In this document: piece after piece, positions 16,671 to 24,431 of the stretch
Position numbering within the stretch: position 1 is the first letter of the stretch
Layout of the letters: each line of letters opens with the position of its first letter
DNA from: CAG-170 sp022779365
GTDB lineage: Bacteria > Bacillota > Clostridia > Oscillospirales > Oscillospiraceae
Length of the DNA: 64,000 nucleotides
Reading direction: 5' to 3'
NCBI GenBank assembly: GCA_022779365.1
Contig: JALFSI010000026.1
Location: 14,444 to 78,443 of the forward strand
Notes under the pieces: model-generated
Databases searched by the model: none
Told to the model about the DNA's origin: nothing
The model's input: only the letters and a program-made list of their open reading frames with translations
Position numbers and translations under genes: made by a program

Positions 16671-18026
16671 ATGGCAAACAAAAAACTCAACCTCCGCCAG
16701 AAGATCCTCGTGGCGGGCACGCTGTTCGGAATGTTCTTCGGCGCGGGCAACCTCATCTTCCCCGTCCATCTCGGTCAGATGGCAGGCAGCAACGTTCTGC
16801 CCGCGATCATCGGCTTTATCATCACCGCCGTCGGTATCCCCATCTTCGGCGTCGCCGCCATCGGCATCACGCATTCCGATGGGCTGCAAACGCTCTCCGG
16901 CAAGGTCGGCAAGGGCTACGGCATTTTCTTCACCTGCATCCTCTACCTCACCATCGGGCCGCTCTTTGCCATCCCCCGCTGCGCAACGGTGTCGTTTACG
17001 ACCGGGCTCGCGCCGCTGGTGAGCGCGGAGCGTGAAGGGCTCGCGCTGCTGCTCTTCTCGGCGGTGTTCTTCGCATTCGTGCTGTTTTTCTCGCTGCGTC
17101 CGGGCAAGATCACCGTCTGGATCGGCAAGATCATCAACCCCCTGTTCCTCGTTTTCCTCGCCGTGCTCGTCATCGCGGCGCTTGTCAATCCCGGCGCGTC
17201 CGTCTCGTCCGTTGAACCAGCGGAGAGCTACCGCACCGGCGCGTTCACCGCGTCGTTCATTGAAGGCTACGGCACAATGGACGCCATCGCAGGTCTTGCG
17301 TTCGGCATCGTGGTCATTGACGTCATCCGCCGTATGGGTGTGGAGAATGACGACATCGTCGCGCGCGACGTGCTCTCCTCCGGCATTCTGACCGGCATTC
17401 TGATGGCGGTCATCTATGTGCTCACCATCCTCATGGGCGCGCAGTCGCGCGGGCTGTTTGAAACGTCCGAAAACGGCGGCATTGCCCTCACGCAGATCGC
17501 AGGGCATTATTTCGGCAGCGCCGGGCAGATCATCCTCGCCATCACCATCACGTTCGCCTGCCTCAAGACCTCCATCGGGCTTGTCACCTCCTGCTCGGAG
17601 ACGTTCACCAAAATGACGAAGGGCAAGATCACCTACCCCGTCTGGGCAGTCATCTTCACCGTGTTCTCTTTCGCCGTGTCCAACGTGGGGCTCAGCGCCA
17701 TCATCGAGTATTCCATCCCCATGCTCATGCTCATCTATCCGCCCGCCATCGCGCTCATCGTGCTGGCGTTCGTAGGCAAGCTCTTCCGCCACGACCGCGC
17801 TGTGTACATCGCCACGATGGTCGGCACCTGGTTCGCCGCCATTTTCGACTGCATGAAAACGCTCCCGCAGGGCGTGCAGCAGGCGCTGCGTCTGGATGTG
17901 CCCATCGGCTTTGCAAAGTCCTGCCTGCCGCTGTTCGACGACAACCTTGGCTGGCTGCTCCCCGCCGTGATTGGCTTCGCCGTCGGTCTCGTCATCCACC
18001 TCTGCAAACGCAAAGCCGCGCGCTGA
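16671..18026 (+). CDS. brnQ: Branched-chain amino acid carrier BrnQ
   Basis: A 451-residue, 12-helix carrier of the LIVCS family (BrnQ), importing leucine, isoleucine and valine with Na+ or H+. The N-terminal GTLFGMFFGAGNLIFP motif, the GIGPLFAIPR-like TIGPLFAIPRCA segment and GYGTMDAIAGLAFG are hallmarks. AAGGAG lies just before the ATG. The gene is divergent from a LysR regulator and ends at a strong terminator (18038). Confidence 0.95.
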   Translation: MANKKLNLRQKILVAGTLFGMFFGAGNLIFPVHLGQMAGSNVLPAIIGFIITAVGIPIFGVAAIGITHSDGLQTLSGKVGKGYGIFFTCILYLTIGPLFAIPRCATVSFTTGLAPLVSAEREGLALLLFSAVFFAFVLFFSLRPGKITVWIGKIINPLFLVFLAVLVIAALVNPGASVSSVEPAESYRTGAFTASFIEGYGTMDAIAGLAFGIVVIDVIRRMGVENDDIVARDVLSSGILTGILMAVIYVLTILMGAQSRGLFETSENGGIALTQIAGHYFGSAGQIILAITITFACLKTSIGLVTSCSETFTKMTKGKITYPVWAVIFTVFSFAVSNVGLSAIIEYSIPMLMLIYPPAIALIVLAFVGKLFRHDRAVYIATMVGTWFAAIFDCMKTLPQGVQQALRLDVPIGFAKSCLPLFDDNLGWLLPAVIGFAVGLVIHLCKRKAAR

Positions 18027-18037
18027 ATAAGCAAAAC

Positions 18038-18066
18038 CCGCCCCGGAACAGCTCGTTCCGGGGCGG
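18038..18066. terminator. Terminator between brnQ and yebC
   Basis: A perfect 12-bp stem (CCGCCCCGGAAC) with a five-base loop, then TCGTTTATTT, between convergent genes. Confidence 0.85.
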
Positions 18067-18077
18067 TCGTTTATTTC

Positions 18078-18815
18078 TCAATCCTGATCCCAGTTGTGCC
18101 AGACGTTCTGCACATCGTCGTCCTCTTCAAAGAGGTCGAGCATTTTTTCCATATTGGCGATGTCCTCGGGCTTTTCGAGCTTCTGGTAGGTCTGCGGGAC
18201 CATTTCGATCTGCGCGGACTCGAACGTATAGCCCTTGTCCCCCAGCGCCTTTGCCACGGCGTTAAAATCCGCCGGGTCGGTGTAGACGGTGTAGCAGCCC
18301 TCTTCCGGCTGGAAATCCGCCGCGCCGGCGTCCAGCGCGTCCATCATGACGGCGTCCTCATCCAGCTCACCGTCCTCGTTGTCGATGACGATGACGCCCT
18401 TTTTGTCAAACGACCAGCTCACACAGCCGTTCGTGCCGAGACTGCCGCCGAACTTGTCAAAATGGTGACGGACGCTACCCGCGGTGCGGTTGCGGTTATC
18501 GGTCATCGTTTCCACGATCACCGCCACGCCGCACGGACCGTGTCCTTCATAGGTGATGGATTCATACGCATCGCCCGTACCGGCTGCCGCCGCCTTTTCG
18601 AGCACGCGCTTGATGTTGTCGTTCGGCATATTCGCCGCCTTTGCCTTGGTGATGACGGTCGCCAGACGCGAGTTATACGCCGGGTCGGCGACGCCGCCGC
18701 CCTCCTTGACCGCGACGATCATTTCCTTGGAAATTTTCGTGAACGCCGCCGCACGCTTGGCGTCCTGCGCGCCCTTGGTTTTCTGGATGTTATGCCACTT
18801 GGAATGTCCCGACAT
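18078..18815 (-). CDS. yebC: YebC/PmpR-type regulator or translation factor
   Basis: A 245-residue YebC-family protein. MSGHSKWHNIQKTKGAQDAKR is the family's defining start, followed by NMPNDNIKR, YEGHGPCGVAVIVE, TDNRNRT and GGSLGTNGCVSWSF. Members have been described as DNA-binding regulators and, more recently, as factors easing ribosome stalling at polyproline. The gene stands alone and faces the brnQ terminator. Confidence 0.96.
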   Translation of the reverse strand: MSGHSKWHNIQKTKGAQDAKRAAAFTKISKEMIVAVKEGGGVADPAYNSRLATVITKAKAANMPNDNIKRVLEKAAAAGTGDAYESITYEGHGPCGVAVIVETMTDNRNRTAGSVRHHFDKFGGSLGTNGCVSWSFDKKGVIVIDNEDGELDEDAVMMDALDAGAADFQPEEGCYTVYTDPADFNAVAKALGDKGYTFESAQIEMVPQTYQKLEKPEDIANMEKMLDLFEEDDDVQNVWHNWDQD

Positions 18816-18876
18816 AAAATGTATCTTCCCTTCTGCGGTGAGTTTTTGTTATTTTATCACAGGTCTGTACACAAAA

Positions 18877-19677
18877 TCAACCGTTTGTAAGAAATTGCGT
18901 CTCATCCCGGTGCGTCCGGGAGATATAGACCTCCAGCTCCGGGAACGCCGCGCGCAGGATGTCCGCGAGATGGGTGCAGACGGGGTTTTCCGTCTCAAAA
19001 TGTCCGGCGTCGATGAGGTTCAGCCCGCGGTATTTTGCCTCCTCAAAGTGGTTGTATTTGAGGTCGGCGGTCACGAACGTGTCGCACCCCGCGGCGAGGA
19101 CCGCGTCCAGCTCGCTGCCGCAGCTTCCGCCGCCGACGGCGACCTTGTGGACCGTCCTTCCGCCGTCCGCAAAGCGCACACCGGGGCACGCGAGCGCCGC
19201 CTTGACGTGCGCGGCAAAATCCCGCAGCGCGCACGGCGCGACCGTCCCCACGCGGATGAGCCCGTAGTCGCGCCCCTGCGCGTCCTGCCCCACAGGGTCA
19301 AGCACGGTGATGTCCGAAAGCCCGAGCGTCTGCGCCAGAATGTCATTGACGCCGCCCGGCGCGCAATCGAGATTCGTGTGCAGATTGATGGCGGCGATAC
19401 CGTTTTCAATGAGCCAGAGCAGATTTTCGCCCGTAAAGCTCGCGTCATTCACCGCGCGCACGGGCTGGAGGATGAGCGGATGGTGCGTCACGATCAGCTC
19501 ACAGCCGCGCGCCTTTGCTTCGGCAAACACATCCGGCATCGGGTCGAGCGCCACCATGACGCGCCTCACAGCCGCCGTGCGCCGCCCGCAGAGCAGCCCT
19601 ACGTTATCCCATTCCATTTTCATATACTCCGGCGCAGCGTCAAACAGCGCCGTGAGAACGTCACAAACCTTTATCAT
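18877..19677 (-). CDS. Nif3-like dinuclear metal-centre protein
   Basis: This 266-residue NIF3/YqfO-family protein has the WDNVGLLCG motif, VTHHPLIL metal-binding His pair, INLHTNLDCAPGGVND, and the C-terminal DLKYNHFEEAKYRGLNLIDAGHFETE cluster of metal ligands. The biochemical role remains uncertain; relatives form toroidal hexamers with two metal ions. It overlaps the trmK stop by four bases (ATGA), the standard trmK-nif3 pair of Firmicutes. Confidence 0.94.
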   Translation of the reverse strand: MIKVCDVLTALFDAAPEYMKMEWDNVGLLCGRRTAAVRRVMVALDPMPDVFAEAKARGCELIVTHHPLILQPVRAVNDASFTGENLLWLIENGIAAINLHTNLDCAPGGVNDILAQTLGLSDITVLDPVGQDAQGRDYGLIRVGTVAPCALRDFAAHVKAALACPGVRFADGGRTVHKVAVGGGSCGSELDAVLAAGCDTFVTADLKYNHFEEAKYRGLNLIDAGHFETENPVCTHLADILRAAFPELEVYISRTHRDETQFLTNG

Positions 19678-20363
19678 AGCGACCTCCTGATCGTTTCCAC
19701 CTCGCGCAGCGCCTGTTCATAGTACGCGCGCTTTTCCGGGCGCTGCGTCTGCGCACCCGCGAGTCCCTCCACCGTCGTGCGCAAAAGCGCTTCCACGCGC
19801 GCGGCATACTCCGGCAGCAGCGGGCTGCCGCACGCTAAAAGCTGCGGCGGCAGATGCTCCTGCCCGGGGCTGAGCGGCTGCGCGCCGCCGAATCGCGCCC
19901 GCAGGACGGTGTAATAAAACCGCCCCTCCTGCAAAAGCGCTTCCTCGCGGATGCCGAAGCCGCTTTGCGTCAGATACCGCCGCAGCGCGGGCGCGGCGCT
20001 CTGCGGCTGCAAAACGAGCGTATGGCGCACGCTCCGCAGCCACGGCGCAGCGTTCAGGATCATGGCGATCAGGTCGCCGCCCATCCCGGCGCATACGATG
20101 GTATCCACCTCGTCCGGCGCGATCTCTGCCAGCCCGTCCGACAGGCGGAACTCGATGCCCTCTGTGCCAAAGCGTGCGGCGTTCTGCCGCGCGGACGCGA
20201 GCGGCTGCTCGCGCAGGTCGCAGGCGATGACGTGTGACGCAATGCCGTTGTGCAGCAGCCAGATCGGCAGATACCCGTGATCCGTTCCGATGTCAGCCAC
20301 GCGGCTGCCCGGCGCGACCATCTGCGCGCACGCCCGCAGCCGGTTTGAAAGCGGTAGCTTCAT
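19674..20363 (-). CDS. trmK: tRNA (adenine22-N1)-methyltransferase TrmK
   Basis: TrmK methylates N1 of A22 in bacterial tRNAs. The 229-residue protein opens MKLPLSNRL and carries the SAM-binding VADIGTDHGYLPIWL motif (about 22-36), ACDLREQPL, and VCAGMGGDLI. The catalytic domain is followed by a helical C-terminal domain. I start at 20363, after GAGGAG, and not at an ATG 12 codons upstream that lies in the terminator hairpin. In most Firmicutes it follows rpoD; here it follows a DUF1858 gene. Confidence 0.94.
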   Translation of the reverse strand: MKLPLSNRLRACAQMVAPGSRVADIGTDHGYLPIWLLHNGIASHVIACDLREQPLASARQNAARFGTEGIEFRLSDGLAEIAPDEVDTIVCAGMGGDLIAMILNAAPWLRSVRHTLVLQPQSAAPALRRYLTQSGFGIREEALLQEGRFYYTVLRARFGGAQPLSPGQEHLPPQLLACGSPLLPEYAARVEALLRTTVEGLAGAQTQRPEKRAYYEQALREVETIRRSL

Positions 20364-20384
20364 ACCCGTCTCCTCACCCCATGA

Positions 20385-20410
20385 AAAAAGGAGGCACACG
20401 CCTCCTTTTT
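20385..20410. terminator. Hairpin between DUF1858 gene and trmK
   Basis: AAAAAGGAGGC pairs perfectly with GCCTCCTTTTT around ACAC; it acts as a terminator for the minus-strand DUF1858 gene at 20420. Confidence 0.85.
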
Positions 20411-20419
20411 CGCTCTGTC

Positions 20420-20641
20420 TTAAAGCCCTGCCTCTTCGCTGGCTTCAATAAACTTGTTGACCTGCTCCAGGAACGCGTCGGCGTCCACGCCGTGCACGGC
20501 GCACGCTTCTTCCACGGTCTCGCCGCGGGAGGCGGGGCAGCCCAGGCAGTGCATCCCGATGGACATGAACAGCGGCGCAGTCTGCGGCGCGATGTCCAGA
20601 ACGTCGCCGATGATGGTGGTTTTTTCGATCTTCGCAGCCAT
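20420..20641 (-). CDS. DUF1858 domain protein
   Basis: This 73-residue protein matches DUF1858: TTIIGDVLDIAPQTAPLFMSIGMHCLGCPASRGETVEEACAVHG, with the CxxCP pair (C32, C35) that could bind a cluster or take part in redox chemistry. An AGGGGGTCATTTTT precedes the ATG. It is monocistronic, terminated by the hairpin at 20385, and lies downstream of repeat copy A. Confidence 0.88.
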   Translation of the reverse strand: MAAKIEKTTIIGDVLDIAPQTAPLFMSIGMHCLGCPASRGETVEEACAVHGVDADAFLEQVNKFIEASEEAGL

Positions 20642-20721
20642 AAAAATGACCCCCTATCAATTTTGTAGGTTTATTATACCCACGATTTCCGCAGAATGCA
20701 ACAAGAAAATACTGCGCAGAA

Positions 20722-20747
20722 AAGGGGACGACAAATATCGTCCCCTT
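20722..20747 (-). terminator. Probable rpsB-tsf operon terminator displaced by a repeat
   Basis: AAGGGGACGA pairs with TCGTCCCCTT; on the minus strand it is followed by TTTTC. It lies 229 bases past the tsf stop, with repeat copy A in between, as if the repeat had been inserted between gene and terminator. Confidence 0.65.
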
Positions 20748-20756
20748 CTGCTCGTA

Positions 20757-20976
20757 TAAAAGCCTCGCAGAGTTTTCGCCGCGCACGGCGAAAAATGATT
20801 CGGATCATTTTTGCCGGCGACATGCGCGTCGGCAAAAATACTTTACGCTCTGCAAGTGTGGAATTTTTGCGCTCTGCGCAAAAATTATGCGCGCGGCAGA
20901 GTGCAAGCCTTTTCAAACGAAAACCCAGCGAAGCGGTTTTCGTTTGAGATAAAGTCAAATTTATTTGACTTTATCT
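20757..20976 (+). repeat. Dispersed 235-bp-type repeat, copy A (diverged)
   Basis: It begins AAAAGCCTCGCAGAG and contains the family's successive hairpins, an AATGATTCGGATCATT palindrome, GTGTGGAATTT and the ACCCAGCGAAGCGGTTTT hairpin. The last hairpin (20947-20976) is AGATAAAGTCAAA with its complement, replacing the GTGTCAAAAA hairpin of copies B and E. It lies downstream of tsf in antisense orientation. Confidence 0.85.
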
Positions 20977-21902
20977 TACTTGCCCATGTTCATCTGCGCG
21001 GCGACTTCGGCTGCGAAGTCTTCCTGCTTCTTCTCGATGCCCTCGCCCTTTTCAAAGCGGACAGCGTCCACGAACGTGACCTTGCCGCCAAGCTCCTTGG
21101 CTGCGGCGTTCACGTACTGCTCGACGGAAACGCTGCCGTCCTTGACGAACGGCTGCTGGAGCAGGCAGTTCTCCTCGTAGAACTTGTTGAGCTTGCCGGC
21201 TGCGATCTTTTCCTTGACCTGCTGCGGCTTGGACGCCATCTTGGGGTCGTTGTCCATCTGCGCGACGAGGATCTTCTTCTCTTCCTCGATCACATCGTCG
21301 GTGACGTCGCTCTTATCCCAGAAGCGGGGATTGAGCGCCGCGATCTGCATGGCGATGTCCTTGCCGATGGTAGTAGCGTCGATGCCGCCCTCGACCGCGA
21401 GGTTCACCAGCACGCCGATCTTGCCGCCCGCATGGACGTAGGAGACGGACGTGTTCTTGTCAAAGCGCTTGAAGCGGCGGATCTGCAGGTTTTCGCCGAT
21501 GGACATGACCTTTTCGGGCAGGATCTCGGAGACCTTCAGGTCAGAGCCGGGGTACTTGCACTCGGTCAGAGCCGCGACGTCAGCAGGGTTGTCGGTCATG
21601 ACGACCTTGCAGATGTCCTTCACGAACTCCACAAACGGAGCCGACTTCGCGCAGAAGTCGGTCTCGCAGTTCACCTCGACCACAGCGCCCACGCCGCAAT
21701 CGCTGCAAACCTCGGCATACGCCATACCCTCGGCGGCGATGCGGTTTGCCTTCTTGGCAGCCTTCGCCAGACCCTTTTCACGCAGCCACTCGACCGCCTT
21801 ATCCATATCGCCGTCGCTCTCCGTGAGCGCCTTCTTGCAGTCCATCATACCGACGTTGGTCATTTCACGCAGTTTCTTGACATCAGCAGCAGTAAATGCC
21901 AT
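20976..21902 (-). CDS. tsf: Elongation factor Ts
   Basis: EF-Ts recycles EF-Tu-GDP. The 308-residue protein has the N-terminal UBA-like domain (VKKLREMTNVGMMDCKKAL), the KKANRIAAEG segment, VVEVNCETDF and the core LVNLAVEGG. It follows rpsB with a 68-base gap holding a hairpin (21938-21959), the universal rpsB-tsf order. The stop codon overlaps the first stem base of the repeat copy A end hairpin. Confidence 0.97.
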   Translation of the reverse strand: MAFTAADVKKLREMTNVGMMDCKKALTESDGDMDKAVEWLREKGLAKAAKKANRIAAEGMAYAEVCSDCGVGAVVEVNCETDFCAKSAPFVEFVKDICKVVMTDNPADVAALTECKYPGSDLKVSEILPEKVMSIGENLQIRRFKRFDKNTSVSYVHAGGKIGVLVNLAVEGGIDATTIGKDIAMQIAALNPRFWDKSDVTDDVIEEEKKILVAQMDNDPKMASKPQQVKEKIAAGKLNKFYEENCLLQQPFVKDGSVSVEQYVNAAAKELGGKVTFVDAVRFEKGEGIEKKQEDFAAEVAAQMNMGK

Positions 21903-21937
21903 TGTAAGTTCCTCCTGTATCGTTTTTTCTTTTGAAA

Positions 21938-21959
21938 AGTGCCCGCGCGGGCGGGCACT
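21938..21959 (-). terminator. Hairpin between rpsB and tsf
   Basis: On the minus strand AGTGCCCGC pairs with GCGGGCACT around CCGC and is followed by TTTTC. It probably acts as a leaky attenuator setting the rpsB:tsf ratio. Confidence 0.6.
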
Positions 21960-21970
21960 ATTGAGACGAA

Positions 21971-22717
21971 TTATTCAGCCTGAGCCGCCTCGGGCGCAGC
22001 AGCCTCCGCCGCGGCGGGTGCTTCGGTGTTCTCCTCGCCCTGACGACCTTCCACAACGGCGTTTGCCATGGTGGCGGCGATGAGGCGGATGGCGCGGATG
22101 GCGTCATCGTTGCCGGGGATCACATAATCGACCTCGTCCGGGTCGCAGTTGGTATCGACGATGGCAACGATGGGGATGTGCAGCTTGCGCGCCTCGGCGA
22201 TGGCGTTGCGCTCCTTGCGGGGGTCAACGATGAACAGCGCGCCGGGCAGCTTCTTCATTTCCTTCACGCCGCCGAGATACTTCTCGAGCTTGGCGATCTC
22301 GCCCTGATGCTTGATGACTTCCTTCTTCGGAAGCATTGCAAACGTGCCGTCCTCTTCCATCTTCTTGAGCTGCGCCAGACGGTCGATACGGGTGCGCATG
22401 GTGCGGAAGTTGGTGAGCATACCGCCGAGCCAGCGGGCGTTCACATAGTACTGACCGACGCGCTCGGCTTCTTCCTTGATCGCGTCCTGTGCCTGCTTCT
22501 TCGTGCCGACGAACAGGATGTTCTGACCGTTCGCTGCCAGCTCGCGCACGAATGCGTAAGCCTCTTCCAGCTTCTTCACGGTCTTCTGCAGGTCAATGAT
22601 GTAGATACCGTTGCGCTCTGTGTAGATGTAGGTTGCCATTTTGGGGTTCCAGCGACGGGTCTGGTGACCGAAGTGGACGCCAGCTTCCAGAAGCTGCTTC
22701 ATGGATACGACTGCCAT
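21971..22717 (-). CDS. rpsB: 30S ribosomal protein S2
   Basis: The 248-residue S2 protein opens MAVVSMKQLLEAGVHFGHQTRRWNPKM, with IDLQKTVKKLEEAY, FVGTKKQAQDAI, WLGGMLTNF and IVDTNCDPD, all S2 hallmarks. The C-terminal ~25 residues are an Ala/Glu-rich low-complexity tail. AAAGGAG precedes the ATG. It is the first gene of the rpsB-tsf operon; the ~190-base upstream region shows no motif I can name. Confidence 0.98.
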   Translation of the reverse strand: MAVVSMKQLLEAGVHFGHQTRRWNPKMATYIYTERNGIYIIDLQKTVKKLEEAYAFVRELAANGQNILFVGTKKQAQDAIKEEAERVGQYYVNARWLGGMLTNFRTMRTRIDRLAQLKKMEEDGTFAMLPKKEVIKHQGEIAKLEKYLGGVKEMKKLPGALFIVDPRKERNAIAEARKLHIPIVAIVDTNCDPDEVDYVIPGNDDAIRAIRLIAATMANAVVEGRQGEENTEAPAAAEAAAPEAAQAE

Positions 22718-22905
22718 TTTGATATTCTCCTTTTGTTTTGACCGCCACCCGCATCATCTCCCCCGCCCATCCTTGCGGACACCGAACAGAGGATCATCGG
22801 GTGTGTGGTTTGGTATTGTCGCCGCGCTTTCGCACAGCGCCTAGGTATTATACTTGAAAACCCGCCGCGATGCAAGTGTTTTTTCACAAAAAGCCGGCAG
22901 TTTTT

Positions 22906-23184
22906 TCAAAAAAACCGCCTGCGCTTGCGGGGCGTCTTCCACTCCGCCAGCGGTCCGTCCACCAGCAGGATGTCCTCCCCGATGCGGCGGATGCAGCCCC
23001 ACGGGATCACATAGTCGTCCTCCCGCCCGAACAGCCCCAGAAACTTGCACGGACCCGGCACGATGATGGCGCGCACCTGCCCGCAGTCGAGGTCGATCAG
23101 CAGGTCGTTCATATACCCCAGCCGGCAGCCCTCGCAGATGTGGATGACCTCCTTGTTGCGCAGCTCGGAAAATCGGTTGACCAT
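22906..23184 (-). CDS. YlmC/YmxH-family PRC-barrel protein
   Basis: This 92-residue PRC-barrel protein (RFSELRNKEVIHICEGCRLGYMNDLLIDLDCGQVRAIIVPG) matches the YlmC/YmxH sporulation-associated family. I start at ATG 23184, where GAGAGGGGAT lies upstream, and not ten codons earlier. It lies downstream of sigG, the usual neighbour, but is separated by repeat copy B. It ends in a basic PRKRRRFF tail. Confidence 0.88.
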   Translation of the reverse strand: MVNRFSELRNKEVIHICEGCRLGYMNDLLIDLDCGQVRAIIVPGPCKFLGLFGREDDYVIPWGCIRRIGEDILLVDGPLAEWKTPRKRRRFF

Positions 23185-23243
23185 CCGCCCATCCCCTCTC
23201 ACATAATATTCCATATTTTATATGCGGCGACCCGGCGCGGTAT

Positions 23244-23265
23244 GTACGCGCCCAGCGGCGCGTTA
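23244..23265. repeat. 22-bp direct repeat flanking copy B, left
   Basis: GTACGCGCCCAGCGGCGCGT plus TA is identical to 23501-23522 on the other side of the 235-bp repeat. The sequence is itself a hairpin (ACGCGCC/GGCGCGT), probably the former sigG terminator stem. Confidence 0.85.
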
Positions 23266-23500
23266 CAGTCTGTCGAAAAAGCCTCGCAGAGTTTCGCCGC
23301 CGCAGCGGCGAAATTGATTCGAATCATTTTCTGCGGCGGCGTGTACGTCGCTGAAAATACATTACGCCCTGCAAGTGTGGAATTTGTGCGCTCACAGCGC
23401 ACAAATTATGCGCGCGGCAGGGTGCAAGCCCTCTCAAACGGAAACCCAGCGAAGCGGTTTTCGTTTGAAAGCGTGTCAAAAACACTTTTTTGACACGCTC
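23266..23500 (+). repeat. Dispersed repeat, copy B (full length, 235 bp)
   Basis: This complete copy starts CAGTCTGTCGAAAAAGCC and ends with the hairpin GCGTGTCAAAAA/TTTTTGACACGC plus TC. Its ends form imperfect inverted repeats (NAGNNTGTCRAAAAAG). Exact 22-bp direct repeats abut both ends. Internal hairpins and the ACCCAGCGAAGCGG block match copies A and E. There is no ORF of note. It sits between sigG and the YlmC-like gene, antisense to both. Confidence 0.9.
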
Positions 23501-23522
23501 GTACGCGCCCAGCGGCGCGTTA
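23501..23522. repeat. 22-bp direct repeat flanking copy B, right
   Basis: It is identical to 23244-23265 and includes the sigG stop codon (23520-23522). Confidence 0.85.
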
Positions 23523-24299
23523 GTTGACGCTGATCGCCCGGCGCAGTGAGCCCAGCGCGTTTTTCTCCAGCCGCGAGACCTGTGCCTGCGAGATACCGAC
23601 CTCACCCGCGACCTCCATCTGCGTCTTACCGCTGTAAAAGCGCAGCGCGAGAATGCGCTTTTCGCGGTCGGAAAGCCCGCGGATCGCCTCGCGCAGGGCG
23701 ATGGACTCGATCCAGCGCTCGTCGGTATTTTTGCGGTCGCGCACCTGCTCCATCACCGTCAGCGGATCGCCGCCATCGGAGTAGACCGGCTCATAGAGCG
23801 ACACCGGCGCGGTCATCGCGTCCAGCGCGTTCGTGACCTCCTCTAACGCCAGCCCCAATTTGTCCGCGATCTGCTGCTGTGTCGGCTCGCGCCCGTGCTC
23901 GTTCGTGAGCTGCTCCTTGCACTGCAAAACCTTATACGCCGTATCGCGCATGGAGCGGCTGATGCGGATGGGGCTGTAGTCGCGCAGATAGCGCCGCAGC
24001 TCGCCCGCGATCATTGGCACGCCGTAGGTGGAAAAGCGCACGTTTTTGCTCGTGTCAAAGTTGGCGATGGCTTTTAGCAGCCCGATACACCCGACCTGAA
24101 ACAGATCGTCCGGGTTCTCGCCCCGCCCCAGAAACCGCTGGATGACCGACAGTACCAGCTTGAGATTGCCCTCCACCAGCTTCCGGCGTGCCTGCTCGTC
24201 ACCCTGCTGCGCGGCATCAATGAGGCGCATCATCTCGTCGTTTGTCAGCGTTTTGAGCTTCGCCGTGTTGACGCCGCAGATCTCGACCTTTCCCTGCAT
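23520..24299 (-). CDS. sigG: Sporulation sigma factor SigG
   Basis: Sigma-G drives late forespore transcription. The 259-residue sigma-70-type factor opens MQGKVEICGVNTAKLKTL, the sigma-G start. It has region 2 (NLKLVLSVIQRF, DLFQVGCIGLLKAI, FSTYGVPMIAGELRRYLRD) and region 4 (GLSDREKRILALRFYSGKTQMEVAGEVGISQAQVSRLEK). I start at ATG 24299 behind GGGGGAG. It is strong evidence for an endospore former. The 3' end adjoins repeat copy B. Confidence 0.97.
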   Translation of the reverse strand: MQGKVEICGVNTAKLKTLTNDEMMRLIDAAQQGDEQARRKLVEGNLKLVLSVIQRFLGRGENPDDLFQVGCIGLLKAIANFDTSKNVRFSTYGVPMIAGELRRYLRDYSPIRISRSMRDTAYKVLQCKEQLTNEHGREPTQQQIADKLGLALEEVTNALDAMTAPVSLYEPVYSDGGDPLTVMEQVRDRKNTDERWIESIALREAIRGLSDREKRILALRFYSGKTQMEVAGEVGISQAQVSRLEKNALGSLRRAISVN

Positions 24300-24389
24300 C
24301 AAACTCCCCCTTTCTGTGCAGTATTTCCCAAGGGGCGGATTTGATACCGTTCGCGCGTTCCAAATTTTCCCGCGGCACGCAAAAAAACA

Positions 24390-24415
24390 GCGGACGCCGC
24401 AAACGCAGCGTCCGC
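24390..24415 (-). terminator. hprK terminator
   Basis: On the minus strand GCGGACGC pairs with GCGTCCGC and a seven-T run follows; it lies 17 bases after the hprK stop. Confidence 0.9.
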
Positions 24416-24431
24416 CGTAGGCAGACCGTAT

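Noticed and set aside
23199..23605. ORFs inside repeat copy B (and similar short ORFs in copies A, E and F)
   Set aside because: They recur only because the repeat recurs; they cross hairpins and lack starts with SD sites.
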